Assembly (NCBI GenBank): GCA_045637095.1
Contig: JAZTYX010000030.1
Coordinates: forward strand, 1-49,983
DNA: 49,983 nucleotides
Direction: 5' to 3'
Source of the DNA: UMGS1649 sp045637095
GTDB taxonomy: Bacteria; Bacillota; Clostridia; TANB77; CAG-465
In this document: positions 33,410-41,002 of the stretch, one piece after another
Position numbering within the stretch: position 1 is the first letter of the stretch
Layout of the letters: each line of letters starts with the position of its first letter
Made by a program: the position numbers and the translations under genes
Notes under the pieces: generated by a model
What the model was told of the DNA's origin: nothing
Database searches by the model: none
Seen by the model: only the letters and a program-made list of their open reading frames with translations

Positions 33410-34219
33410 TTATTCGTTTATTAAAGAAACATCTATTGGAGCATCAGATATTTTATCTACTGTTATATCTCCATATATTTTTTCTTGTTTTAATGCAACA
33501 TGTTTAAGTCTTGAAAGTTCAAGTACACTTAAGAAAGCTGTTACAACATCTATGTTAGTTGAATCTTTTCTGTTAAATAGCTTGCCAAACACAAAACTCT
33601 TTTTAGATTTAAACACTTCTATTATTTGCTTAACTTTGCTCTTAATTGTTACCTTTTCATATAACGCAATCTTCTTTATTTCTTCAGACTTGATGTTTAT
33701 TTTATCGAATTTACGTTTAAGTACATCGTTATATAACTCTAAAAGATTTTCTTTAGAAGTTAAACTATCTTTATTTAATTCTCTTTTTACTTTAATGCTT
33801 TCTGGAAGCTTTTCAAAAGTACCAAAATTTAATGTATACATTTCTCTTAATGTAGGTTGTAACTCTTTATACATTTTGTATTTTGCTATTCTTTCTAAAA
33901 GTTCTTCTTCTGTAATCTCAGGCTCGCCATCTTCTTCTGGTTCTGCTATTGGAAGAAGCTTTTTAGATTTGATATATAACAAAGTTGTAGCCATAACCAT
34001 AAACTCTGTAGCTATTTCCATATCTAAGCTTTGCATTTCATTTAGATATTCTATATATTTATCTGTAAGCTCGCTTAGAGAAATATCGAAAATATCCATT
34101 TTGTTTTTACTTATTAAAAAGCATAACAAATCCAGCGGCCCTTCAAAGTTTGAAATAGCCACTGTATGTTTTTCATGTGTATTTTCGCCTAGGACTTCGT
34201 CCATAACTACATTCTCCAT
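33410..34219 (-). CDS. scpA: Segregation and condensation protein A
   Basis: The 269-residue kleisin bridges the two SMC heads of the bacterial condensin. It shows the diagnostic N-terminal VAISNFEGPLDLLCFLISKN (about residues 20-40), DIFDISLSELTDKYIEYLN, and FMVMATTLLYIKSKKLLP, with a C-terminal winged-helix end (VVTAFLSVLELSRLKHVALK followed by a short tail). Length is typical. The start shares a base with the recX stop (TAATG). Its usual partner gene scpB is not adjacent. Confidence 0.95.
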   Translation of the reverse strand: MENVVMDEVLGENTHEKHTVAISNFEGPLDLLCFLISKNKMDIFDISLSELTDKYIEYLNEMQSLDMEIATEFMVMATTLLYIKSKKLLPIAEPEEDGEPEITEEELLERIAKYKMYKELQPTLREMYTLNFGTFEKLPESIKVKRELNKDSLTSKENLLELYNDVLKRKFDKINIKSEEIKKIALYEKVTIKSKVKQIIEVFKSKKSFVFGKLFNRKDSTNIDVVTAFLSVLELSRLKHVALKQEKIYGDITVDKISDAPIDVSLINE

Positions 34220-34632
34220 TAAAACTTAAACCCTCTCCTATAAAAGTATGCTTTCTTCTTTTCTTCATCATATGATTTTAATTTTCCATTTTCAAGTTTT
34301 TCTCTAACTTGTTCTTCATAATCCGAATCTTTAAGAAGCTCCAATTCTTCTTCGATTATACTAGTTTGAAGCCCTTTTTGCAAGAGCTTGTTGTAAATTT
34401 CATATATAGAGTATTGCTTAAGTTTTGCGCATTGTCTAACAAAACATTTAACATAGTCTTTATCGTCTATGAAGCCTAATTCCTTTAGATATTCAATTTC
34501 CTCATCTATGACAGAAGAGGTTACTTGTAACCTCTTCAATTTCTGTCTTACCTCATATTCTGTTTTTTTAGAAATGCCTATATATCTAATAGCCTTGTCT
34601 CTGGCTAATATATTCATCTCTGAATTATTCAA
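34219..34632 (-). CDS. recX: RecX regulatory protein
   Basis: This 137-residue small helical-repeat protein modulates RecA filaments. It carries the RecX repeats AIRYIGISKKTEYEVRQKL, then EEIEYLKELGFIDDKDYVKC, and the second unit YSIYEIYNKLLQKGLQ. It directly follows recA, beginning at TTG 34632 behind AGGAGA, as is usual in Firmicutes. Slightly shorter than many RecX proteins (three-repeat type cut at the C-terminus). Confidence 0.9.
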   Translation of the reverse strand: MNNSEMNILARDKAIRYIGISKKTEYEVRQKLKRLQVTSSVIDEEIEYLKELGFIDDKDYVKCFVRQCAKLKQYSIYEIYNKLLQKGLQTSIIEEELELLKDSDYEEQVREKLENGKLKSYDEEKKKAYFYRRGFKF

Positions 34633-34633
34633 A

Positions 34634-35695
34634 TTAGTTCTCCTCTTCTTCTAACATTACATCTTCTTCAGCGTCTTCTTCCATTTCTCCAAGACTCTTT
34701 TCAAATGCAACATTAAAGTTATCTCTTACTTTCTTTTCTACTTCAGCCATAATATTCTTATTTGCTTCTAAGAATGCTTTAGCAGCTTCTCTTCCTTGAC
34801 CGATTTTTTCACCATTATATGAGAACCATGCTCCACTCTTATTTACTATGTCTAAGTTTACAGCAAGATCTAAGATACAACCAGAAGTTGAAATTCCTTT
34901 ACCGTATACAATATCAAATTCTGCTTCTCTAAATGGAGGTGCAACTTTGTTCTTAACAACTTTAACTTTTGTTCTAGAACCCATTACTTCTCCGTTTATC
35001 TTTATAGCTTCTTGCTTTCTAACATCTAATCTTACAGAAGAATAGAATTTAAGTGCTCTACCACCTGGTGTTGTTTCCGGGTTACCAAACATTATACCAA
35101 CTTTTTCTCTTAATTGGTTAATGAATACTGCAACTGTTTTAGATTTTGCAAGTACACCTGTTAGTTTTCTTAAAGCTTGAGACATAAGTCTAGCTTGAAG
35201 ACCAACATGAGAGTCTCCCATTTCACCATCAATTTCAGCCTTAGGAACTAACGCTGCAACAGAGTCTACTACTATAATATCTATTGCACCACTTCTTACT
35301 AATTGTTCAGTAATTTCTAACGCTTGTTCTCCTGTATCTGGTTGAGATACTATAAGGTTATCTACATCTACTCCTAAGTGTTTAGCATATACTGGATCTA
35401 ATGCATGTTCTGCATCTATGAATGCTGCAATTCCACCCATTTTTTGTGCTTCAGCAATCATATGTAGAGCAACTGTAGTTTTACCAGAAGATTCTGGTCC
35501 AAACACTTCTATTATTCTTCCACGTGGAACTCCACCTATTCCTAATGCTATATCTAAGCTAAGTGCTCCTGTTGGTATTGCGTCAACATTTACACTTCCC
35601 ACTTCTCCAAGTTTCATAACAGAACCTTTACCAAAGTTCTTTTCAATTTGTGATAAAGCTATATCTAAAGCTTTCTTTCTTTCATCAGTTATCAT
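34634..35695 (-). CDS. recA: Recombinase RecA
   Basis: The 353-residue recombinase forms ATP-dependent filaments on single-stranded DNA, drives homologous pairing and triggers LexA self-cleavage. Hallmarks: IEKNFGKGSVMKLGE, Walker A VFGPESSGKTT (about residue 64), IDAEHALDPVYAKHLGVD, Walker B IIVVDSVAAL (about 140), loop 1 GEMGDSHVGLQARLMSQALR, loop 2 region VFINQLREKVGIMFGNPETT and GGRALKFYSSVR. The acidic tail (EEDAEEDVMLEEEEN) is typical. First gene of an operon with recX, scpA, DUF2953 and ytfJ. ATG 35695 follows TAGGAGGTAATATTA. Confidence 0.98.
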   Translation of the reverse strand: MITDERKKALDIALSQIEKNFGKGSVMKLGEVGSVNVDAIPTGALSLDIALGIGGVPRGRIIEVFGPESSGKTTVALHMIAEAQKMGGIAAFIDAEHALDPVYAKHLGVDVDNLIVSQPDTGEQALEITEQLVRSGAIDIIVVDSVAALVPKAEIDGEMGDSHVGLQARLMSQALRKLTGVLAKSKTVAVFINQLREKVGIMFGNPETTPGGRALKFYSSVRLDVRKQEAIKINGEVMGSRTKVKVVKNKVAPPFREAEFDIVYGKGISTSGCILDLAVNLDIVNKSGAWFSYNGEKIGQGREAAKAFLEANKNIMAEVEKKVRDNFNVAFEKSLGEMEEDAEEDVMLEEEEN

Positions 35696-35715
35696 TAATA
35701 TTACCTCCTAAATAA

Positions 35716-35729
35716 CGAACATTTGTTTT
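35716..35729. promoter_or_regulatory. LexA (SOS) box candidate, downstream of the recA -10
   Basis: CGAACATTTGTTTT (plus strand) has the CGAAC half of the Gram-positive SOS box CGAACNNNNGTTCG and GTTT in the second half. Confidence 0.55.
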
Positions 35730-35740
35730 AATATGACATC

Positions 35741-35769
35741 ATTATATATAAAGAACAATTGTTTGTCAA
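35741..35769 (-). promoter_or_regulatory. recA operon promoter
   Basis: Minus-strand TTGACA (35769-35764), 17-base spacer, TATAAT (35746-35741): full consensus. Confidence 0.88.
35752..35765. promoter_or_regulatory. LexA (SOS) box candidate overlapping the recA promoter
   Basis: AGAACAATTGTTTG lies within the promoter spacer and touches the -35, close to CGAACNNNNGTTCG. Occupancy would block RNA polymerase. Confidence 0.6.
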
Positions 35770-35913
35770 CACTTTTTTTAATAAATTTTAAAATTTATAT
35801 TTTTATTATATCTTATGGTTAATTAATGTAAACAACTTTACTTGTTTTTTCAAGTTGCTTAGCTCTTTATCTTACGTACTCTAGCATATTATTCATTTGC
35901 AAAAAGCGACAAA

Positions 35914-35940
35914 AAAACGTGCTCAAAAAGAACACGTTCT
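35914..35940 (-). terminator. Probable veg terminator
   Basis: Stem AACGTGCTC / GAACACGTT around AAAAA, with one internal mismatch, just downstream of the veg stop; a T-run follows on the minus strand. Confidence 0.7.
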
Positions 35941-35947
35941 TAATAAC

Positions 35948-36241
35948 TTATAATTGCACTATTTTTTTGCTAGTATCAAATTCATAGCTTAATAACTGTT
36001 CTCCACCATCTAGGCTTGTAACTTCTAATGAATTCGTTAGTATATCTGCATAACTAAATGTCGCAGGGGCAGCAATGTCAGTGCGTCTAATTCTGAACTT
36101 ATCGCTGTAAACGCCCTCAATAACACCTGTTAGATTCTCAACTTTGTTTCTTCCAACATTATATTTAAAATGTAATTCTTGTCCTTTGTAGTTCTCTGCA
36201 TCCGCCTTAATCTTTGCAAAAGCATGTTCCTTCAAAATCAT
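35948..36241 (-). CDS. veg: Veg family protein
   Basis: The 97-residue small SH3-like protein shows the Veg pattern: KADAENYKGQELHFKYNVGR, then KVENLTGVIEGVYSDKFRIR and FSYADILTNSLEVTSL. In B. subtilis Veg is a highly transcribed small protein that stimulates biofilm matrix expression. This copy is extended by about ten residues at the C-terminus (GEQLLSYEFDTSKKIVQL region). I chose ATG 36241 (MILKEHAF) because AGAGGTGG precedes it. It has its own strong promoter and terminator. Confidence 0.85.
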   Translation of the reverse strand: MILKEHAFAKIKADAENYKGQELHFKYNVGRNKVENLTGVIEGVYSDKFRIRRTDIAAPATFSYADILTNSLEVTSLDGGEQLLSYEFDTSKKIVQL

Positions 36242-36264
36242 GACAACCACCTCTTAATGCCCCG

Positions 36265-36293
36265 ATTATAGCATACCCTGCAGGTATAGTCAA
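36265..36293 (-). promoter_or_regulatory. veg promoter
   Basis: Minus-strand TTGACT (36293-36288), 17-base spacer, TATAAT (36270-36265). The spacer contains ATACCCTGCAGGTAT (36273-36287), a 15-base inverted repeat with 5-bp arms. Confidence 0.88.
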
Positions 36294-36361
36294 AAGCTTG
36301 AAATCCCGCAAAAAGCGTTATATTTCAATATTATGTAACCATCGTGTTTTGAGCATAAGAA

Positions 36362-36395
36362 AAATAAGCAAACATGTATTTTTGTTTGCTTATTT
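36362..36395 (-). terminator. ctpA terminator
   Basis: 13-bp stem AAATAAGCAAACA (36362-36374) / TGTTTGCTTATTT (36383-36395), 8-base loop. Confidence 0.85.
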
Positions 36396-36425
36396 CTAAC
36401 ATTTATATTAATTCGTATTTTCTAG

Positions 36426-37622
36426 CTATTTTAAGGCATTTATAGCTTCTTTTAGTTGTAAATCTGTATTTGGATTAACTTTATAATCTATACTTGTTCC
36501 TTTTGGTAATTCTACTTTAATATCCGGCTCTATTCCAACTCCATGAATTTCATTACCAGATGCAGTATAGTATTTAGCTATTGTAATTGCTACTCCACCA
36601 CCATTTTCAAGTTCAATGTAACTTTGCATTATACCTTTACCAAATGTTTGTGTTCCTATTACTTTACCAGCTTTAAGATCTTTTACAGAACCTGCTAATA
36701 TTTCTGATGCACTTGCACTGTTTTCATTTACTAATAATACAAATGGTACTTTAGAAGAATCTTTATCCGACTTAAATGTTTTAACTGTTCCATCACCATA
36801 TTCTTCTTTTATTATTAATCCTTCACCACATAAAAGATCTGCTATCTTAATTGTATCTGTAACAAACCCGCCAGGATTATCCCTTACATCTATAATTATT
36901 TTTTCTACTTTTTCTTTATTTATTAATCTATCATATTCATTCTTAAATTGATTGTATATATTTCTTTCGAAAGCAAATATTTTAATATATCCTATCTTAG
37001 TTCCTTTAATAACTTCCGAAGATATATTGCTTGCATTTATTTTCTTTCTTACAATATTAAATTCGATTTCTTTTCCATCTCTTTCAACAAGAATTTTTAC
37101 GTATGTACCTTCTTCACCTTTAATTTTTTCAGAAGCTTTATTATAGTTGTCTTTATTTAGCTTAGTACCTTCAACTTCTAAAATAATATCCCCAGCTTTA
37201 AGTCCCGCTTTATATGCTGGTGTTTCTGGCATTACACCTAATACTCTAACCTTGCCTGTTGTATGGTTTAATCCCATGTGTACTCCTATTCCAGAGTATT
37301 CTTCATCACCTGAATTAATTTCCTCATCAAATTGTTCTTCTGTTAAATATCTTGTATATGGATCATCTATATTTTCAAATATTCCTTCAATTGCACCATC
37401 TACAAGTTTTTCAATATCCACTTCACCCATATACTTGCTTTCTATTAAGTTTAGTACTTCAGATATTTTATCTGTTCCTTTAGAAACCGCAATTTTATCA
37501 CTTGGATTATATATATCTACATTTTGATCTGATATAACCATAAATGAAATTATAGCTACAGCAGATATTACTACTATTAACGATGCTGTTATTACTTCTG
37601 ACCAAATCTTTTTGTAATCCAC
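36426..37622 (-). CDS. C-terminal processing protease, S41 family (CtpA/CtpB-like)
   Basis: The 398-residue protease is secreted and membrane-anchored: N-terminal helix IVVISAVAIISFMVI, then a helical region, a PDZ domain (GIGVHMGLNHTTGKVRVLGV to about residue 195; GLKAGDIILEVEG), and the S41 protease core with KIIIDVRDNPGGFV, the nucleophile Ser in NENSASASEILAGSVKD and the catalytic Lys in GTQTFGKGIMQ. The C-terminus has the GVGIEPDIKVELP segment. In spore formers CtpB-type proteases cut SpoIVFA; other members act on the envelope. Start GTG 37622 follows TGGAGGTATAAT. Confidence 0.93.
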   Translation of the reverse strand: MDYKKIWSEVITASLIVVISAVAIISFMVISDQNVDIYNPSDKIAVSKGTDKISEVLNLIESKYMGEVDIEKLVDGAIEGIFENIDDPYTRYLTEEQFDEEINSGDEEYSGIGVHMGLNHTTGKVRVLGVMPETPAYKAGLKAGDIILEVEGTKLNKDNYNKASEKIKGEEGTYVKILVERDGKEIEFNIVRKKINASNISSEVIKGTKIGYIKIFAFERNIYNQFKNEYDRLINKEKVEKIIIDVRDNPGGFVTDTIKIADLLCGEGLIIKEEYGDGTVKTFKSDKDSSKVPFVLLVNENSASASEILAGSVKDLKAGKVIGTQTFGKGIMQSYIELENGGGVAITIAKYYTASGNEIHGVGIEPDIKVELPKGTSIDYKVNPNTDLQLKEAINALK

Positions 37623-37746
37623 ATTATACCTCCATTTTAATATGTTAATATTACTACACGAGCCGCTTGTAGTCAATTAAATCGACCATATTTTACATTA
37701 TTTTCGTTTTTTCTAATGACTATAATAAAAAGATTATTGTTACCAC

Positions 37747-37775
37747 TTGACTTGTAAGCGCTTGTATAGTATAAT
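37747..37775 (+). promoter_or_regulatory. rpsU promoter
   Basis: TTGACT (37747-37752), 17-base spacer, TATAAT (37770-37775). Confidence 0.88.
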
Positions 37776-37836
37776 TTTACAAGTAATTTAGAAATACGAA
37801 TTTATGTATTTCCCACTGAGGGGAGGGAATATAAAC

Positions 37837-38010
37837 ATGCCAGGAATAAAAGTAAAAGAAAACGAGACTTTAGATAACGCTCTTCAACGTTTCAAAAGAC
37901 AATGTGCTAAGTCTGGTGTTCTTGCTGAAATAAAGAAAAGGGAGCACTACGAAAAGCCAAGCGTAAAGAGAAAAAAGAAATCTGAAGCTGCTAGAAAAAG
38001 AAAACACTAG
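37837..38010 (+). CDS. rpsU: 30S ribosomal protein bS21
   Basis: The 57-residue basic small-subunit protein has the bS21 signature: IKVKENETLDNALQRFKRQC, then KSGVLAEIKKREHYEKPS and a Lys/Arg-rich tail (KRKKKSEAARKRKH). It contacts the anti-Shine-Dalgarno end of 16S rRNA during initiation. ATG 37837 follows GGGGAGGGAATATAAAC, an unusually strong site. It is transcribed alone between its own promoter and terminator, unlike many genomes where it precedes a GatB/YqeY gene. Confidence 0.97.
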   Translation: MPGIKVKENETLDNALQRFKRQCAKSGVLAEIKKREHYEKPSVKRKKKSEAARKRKH

Positions 38011-38017
38011 AAATAAT

Positions 38018-38044
38018 AAAAAGAAAGCCTAAGGCTTTCTTTTT
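38018..38044 (+). terminator. rpsU terminator
   Basis: 12-bp stem AAAAAGAAAGCC (38018-38029) / GGCTTTCTTTTT (38033-38044), 3-base loop, T-run. It may also serve the convergent rluB. Confidence 0.88.
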
Positions 38045-38075
38045 TGCGTTTATTTAACTTTTACTTATGTAACAT

Positions 38076-38771
38076 TCATTCAAAAATCTTGCTTACCAAT
38101 TTTTCGTCTAACTTAATATATTCACCGGATTTTAATTTATCTAGTTTAAGTCCTCCAATTGCTATTCTTTTTAGATTTAATACTTTGTTGTCTAGTGCTT
38201 CTATCATTCTTCTTACTTGTCTATTCTTTCCTTCACCAATAGTAATTAAAATCTTTTTATCCGTTATCTTTTCTACTTTAGCAGGTCTTGTTACATACCC
38301 GCCAATATCTACACCGGTTTCCAATTTCTTTATTGATAGTTCAGTTATACTATCTTTTAATGCAACTTCATATTTTTTAGATATATGTTTTGTTGGATGA
38401 ATTACATTGTTAGAAAATTCTCCATCGTTCGTTAAAATTAGCAATCCTTCAGAATCCATATCTAGTCTCCCAACAGGATATACTCTTTCTTCTACTTTAA
38501 CTATATCTAGTACAGAAGGTCTACCAAATTGTTCTTTTGATGTTGTTACGTATCCCTTTGGTTTGTTTAGCATAATATACACTTTATTCTCCTCTAGCGA
38601 TATTGTTTTTCCATCTACTACAACCACATCTTTCTCTTTAACCTTATATCCAAGTTCTGTATTTACTATTCCATTTACTAAAACTTTGCCTTCTAATATA
38701 TATTCTTCTGCTTTTCTTCTAGAACACACACCAGAACTAGCTATGTATTTATTTATACGCATTTCTTCCAA
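38076..38771 (-). CDS. rluB: 23S rRNA pseudouridine synthase, RluB/RsuA family
   Basis: The 231-residue enzyme has an N-terminal S4 RNA-binding domain (MRINKYIASSGVCSRRKAEE to about residue 60) and the RsuA/RluB catalytic core with PVGRLDMDSEGLLILTNDG (catalytic Asp in GRLDxDxxG, about residue 103) and EGKNRQVRRMIEALDNKV at the C-terminus. It isomerises a uridine of 23S rRNA in the peptidyl-transferase region. TTG 38771 is a likely start because GGAGGTG lies 6 bases upstream; ATG 38762 is the alternative. Confidence 0.92.
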   Translation of the reverse strand: MEEMRINKYIASSGVCSRRKAEEYILEGKVLVNGIVNTELGYKVKEKDVVVVDGKTISLEENKVYIMLNKPKGYVTTSKEQFGRPSVLDIVKVEERVYPVGRLDMDSEGLLILTNDGEFSNNVIHPTKHISKKYEVALKDSITELSIKKLETGVDIGGYVTRPAKVEKITDKKILITIGEGKNRQVRRMIEALDNKVLNLKRIAIGGLKLDKLKSGEYIKLDEKLVSKIFE

Positions 38772-38840
38772 TTAATTCACCTCCATTTATTTTCTTCATA
38801 TAATATATTATTCCATAAGTCTTATGTTTATATATATCTT

Positions 38841-38861
38841 GAGCAAACATAATGTTTGCTC
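38841..38861. terminator. Weak hairpin downstream of rluD
   Basis: 9-bp stem GAGCAAACA (38841-38849) / TGTTTGCTC (38853-38861). On the minus strand the U-tract is poor, so termination may be inefficient. Confidence 0.5.
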
Positions 38862-38880
38862 ATTTTATTATTTATTCTTA

Positions 38881-39792
38881 TTATTTTAATTTATTTAATA
38901 TTTCCTTAAATTCTTCTGGCTCTTCTTGTTCAAACTCTATATACTTGCCTGTTGTTGGATGATTAAATCCAAGTGTTTTTGCATGCAATACTTGTCCACA
39001 TATACCAAACTCATTCTTTGATGGACCATAAGTATCATCTCCTAAAAGCGGATGTCCTATATATGACATATGCACTCTAATTTGATGTGTTCTTCCAGTT
39101 TCAAGCTTTGCTTCTACTAAAGTATATCCCGACTCATAAAATCTTTTTAATACTTTAATATGTGTAATAGCTTCCCTTGAATTTTTCTCAGTTACCGCCA
39201 TTTTTATTCTATCTGATGTACTTCTTCCAATAGGAAGATCTATCTTTATATTATCCTTCTCTACTATACCTTTTACAACTGCTATATATTTTCTTGTTAT
39301 GTTATGCACCTTAAACGCGCTAGAAAGCATTTTGTGGGCTTTATCATTTTTAGCCACTACAATTATGCCGCTAGTGTCTTTATCGATTCTATGGACAATT
39401 CCTGGCCTTACAACACCATTTATAGCAGACAGTCTATCTTTGTGTGTAAATAACAATGCATTTACTAATGTTCCTGTATAATTTCCATTACCAGGATGCA
39501 CTACCATTCCCTTAGATTTATTTACTATTATTAAATCTTCATCTTCATAAACAATATCTAAAGGAATATCTTCTGCTTCTACTTCAAGTTCTGTATTTTC
39601 TATTTCTTCTACATCTACAACATCATTCTTTTTTAATTTATATGATGCTTTAACGACCTTACCATTTACAGTTACATTTCCTTCTTCTATCATTTTCTGA
39701 ACAAAAGATCTTGTATAGTCTTCATTTATTTCATTTAAATATTTATCTATTCTTATTCCAACAAATTCATCTTCTAATATTTCGTATTGCAA
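38881..39792 (-). CDS. rluD: 23S rRNA pseudouridine synthase, RluD family
   Basis: The 303-residue protein has an S4 domain (VGIRIDKYLNEINEDYTRSF to about residue 75) and the RluA/RluD catalytic domain: DLIIVNKSKGMVVHPGNGNY, the motif II HRIDKDTSGIIVVAKN with catalytic Asp (about residue 135), and the C-terminal LETGRTHQIRVHMSYIGHPLLGD split as LETGRTHQIRVH and IGHPLLGDDTYG. It modifies uridines of helix 69 or a related site of 23S rRNA. ATG 39792 follows AGGAGGTAACATT. Confidence 0.93.
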   Translation of the reverse strand: MQYEILEDEFVGIRIDKYLNEINEDYTRSFVQKMIEEGNVTVNGKVVKASYKLKKNDVVDVEEIENTELEVEAEDIPLDIVYEDEDLIIVNKSKGMVVHPGNGNYTGTLVNALLFTHKDRLSAINGVVRPGIVHRIDKDTSGIIVVAKNDKAHKMLSSAFKVHNITRKYIAVVKGIVEKDNIKIDLPIGRSTSDRIKMAVTEKNSREAITHIKVLKRFYESGYTLVEAKLETGRTHQIRVHMSYIGHPLLGDDTYGPSKNEFGICGQVLHAKTLGFNHPTTGKYIEFEQEEPEEFKEILNKLK

Positions 39793-39807
39793 TGTTACCT
39801 CCTAAAA

Positions 39808-39855
39808 AAAAGAACTCGTACATAGTATATATTTTACCATTTTACGAGTTCTTTT
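39808..39855 (-). terminator. Terminator of the spoIIAA-spoIIAB-DUF6514 operon
   Basis: 13-bp stem AAAAGAACTCGTA (39808-39820) / TACGAGTTCTTTT (39843-39855) with a 22-base loop and a T-run on the minus strand. Confidence 0.78.
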
Positions 39856-39861
39856 GCAACA

Positions 39862-40107
39862 TTATATAACACTGTCTGCTATTACATCTTTTAGCGTAAT
39901 AGGAGTAACTTTGCCTTTGTTTATTATCTTTAACAATTCTCTTACTTTTCCTTCGTCCTTGTCCACATTTTCCACAACACATTCTTCTAGTATGTCTCCA
40001 TTTGGATTTAATTTTTCTATCTTAATTCCAACATAACCTTTAGTTGCCTTTAAGATATAATACTTGCACCTAAAATCTCTAATATATCTTTCATAAACAC
40101 ATTCCAT
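39862..40107 (-). CDS. DUF6514-like small protein in the sigF position of the spoIIA operon
   Basis: An 81-residue soluble protein. GYVGIKIEKLNPNGDILEEC followed by VRELLKIINKGKVTPITLKDVI resembles DUF6514, a small clostridial family of unknown function. It starts 9 bases after the spoIIAB stop behind AGGAGG, so it is the third gene of that operon, where sigF (spoIIAC) is normally found. It shows no sigma-factor regions and is far too short to be one. A sporulation-linked role is inferred from context only. Confidence 0.65.
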   Translation of the reverse strand: MECVYERYIRDFRCKYYILKATKGYVGIKIEKLNPNGDILEECVVENVDKDEGKVRELLKIINKGKVTPITLKDVIADSVI

Positions 40108-40116
40108 TTTATCCTC

Positions 40117-40560
40117 CTATGCTTTTATCGTTTTCAATTTCTTAGTCATTGTTACAGCCGTTCCTTCTCCAACCGTAGAATCTATTTGAACCTCGTCCAT
40201 AAACGTTTCCATTATTGTAAAGCCCATACCTGCATGTTCTAATTCCGGTTTATTTGTATATGTAGGAGTTGTTGCAAGTTCAACATCTTCTATCCCTATA
40301 CCCCTATCTATAATCTTAACCCAGTAGTATACCATCTGATCTACTTCTGCTAGCTTCATCTCTACATCTATATATTGGCTTTCATCATTTTCATATCCAT
40401 GTTCTATACAATTAGTAACAGCTTCTGACACCGCCGTTTTTATATCCTGTAATTCATCTAACGTTATATTTGTTCTACTTAAAAAAGATGCAGCAACTAC
40501 TCTTACCAAAGATATATTATCCAAGCAAGATTTTATCTTAATATATATTTCATTTAACAT
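40117..40560 (-). CDS. spoIIAB: Anti-sigma F factor SpoIIAB
   Basis: This 147-residue GHKL-fold serine kinase and anti-sigma factor binds sigma-F and phosphorylates SpoIIAA in the forespore/predivisional cell. The diagnostic segments are DIKTAVSEAVTNCIEHGYEN (N-box region, about residues 41-60), VKIIDRGIGIED (G1 box) and ELEHAGMGFTIMETFMDEV (G2 box), followed by STVGEGTAVTMTK. The match to Bacillus SpoIIAB is close through the whole core, so assignment is firm rather than to a general RsbW. It starts at the spoIIAA stop codon. Confidence 0.93.
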   Translation of the reverse strand: MLNEIYIKIKSCLDNISLVRVVAASFLSRTNITLDELQDIKTAVSEAVTNCIEHGYENDESQYIDVEMKLAEVDQMVYYWVKIIDRGIGIEDVELATTPTYTNKPELEHAGMGFTIMETFMDEVQIDSTVGEGTAVTMTKKLKTIKA

Positions 40561-40859
40561 TACACACCTCTTTTAGCTTTATCGTAAAGCTGCATTAATT
40601 TCTTAATATTAGGATTTGCATTTACTACATTGAATCTACAATTTAACATATCCGCCAAATTCTTTCTTCCTACTACAAAACCAATACCCGAACTATCCAT
40701 AAAAGACACCTTTTCTAAATCCAGTTCACAAATCTTCGGGCTATATCTCATAATATATCCATCTATTATTGTTCTTAAAGTTTTACACGAATTAACATCT
40801 ATTTCCTCATCTAGTACAATACTAAGTTTATATTTGCTATTATCATATGTATATGTCAC
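40560..40859 (-). CDS. spoIIAA: Anti-sigma F factor antagonist SpoIIAA
   Basis: The 99-residue STAS-domain protein has the phosphorylation-site motif ELDLEKVSFMDSSGIGFVVG (the regulatory Ser in DSSG, near residue 56) and a C-terminal NANPNIKKLMQLY. Unphosphorylated SpoIIAA displaces sigma-F from SpoIIAB; SpoIIE phosphatase activates it. I chose GTG 40859 (VTYTYDNSKYKL) because GAGGTG lies 6 bases upstream; the longer frame to 40952 runs through the Spo0A boxes and has no ribosome binding site. First gene of the operon, stop overlapping spoIIAB start. Confidence 0.92.
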   Translation of the reverse strand: MTYTYDNSKYKLSIVLDEEIDVNSCKTLRTIIDGYIMRYSPKICELDLEKVSFMDSSGIGFVVGRKNLADMLNCRFNVVNANPNIKKLMQLYDKAKRGV

Positions 40860-40877
40860 TAAAATCACCTCGTTAAT

Positions 40878-40911
40878 AGTATAACAATTTATACTGTCGA
40901 AGTTTGTCGAA
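40878..40911 (-). promoter_or_regulatory. spoIIAA operon control region with two tandem Spo0A boxes
   Basis: Two perfect 0A boxes TGTCGAA occur at 40895-40901 and 40905-40911 (plus strand; TTCGACA on the coding strand), ten bases apart. A TATACT (minus, 40883-40878) follows, so the boxes would overlap the -35 region as at Spo0A-activated spoIIG-type promoters. The -10 is close to the start codon, so its identity is less sure than the boxes. Confidence 0.72.
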
Positions 40912-40957
40912 ATAGGATTACACACATTGAAAATATTGTCAAAAAAGCACAAGAAAA

Positions 40958-40980
40958 CACCTCCGGAATTTCCGGAGGTG
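40958..40980 (-). terminator. Terminator of membrane protein copy 1
   Basis: 11-bp stem CACCTCCGGAA / TTCCGGAGGTG around a single T. The same hairpin and flanks recur at 42138-42160. Confidence 0.9.
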
Positions 40981-41002
40981 TCTGACGTTTTCTAATTGTT
41001 GA

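Noticed and set aside
39862..40107. A truncated sigF
   Set aside because: No sigma region 2 or 4 motifs are present; the sequence fits DUF6514, and the frame is complete with its own start and stop.
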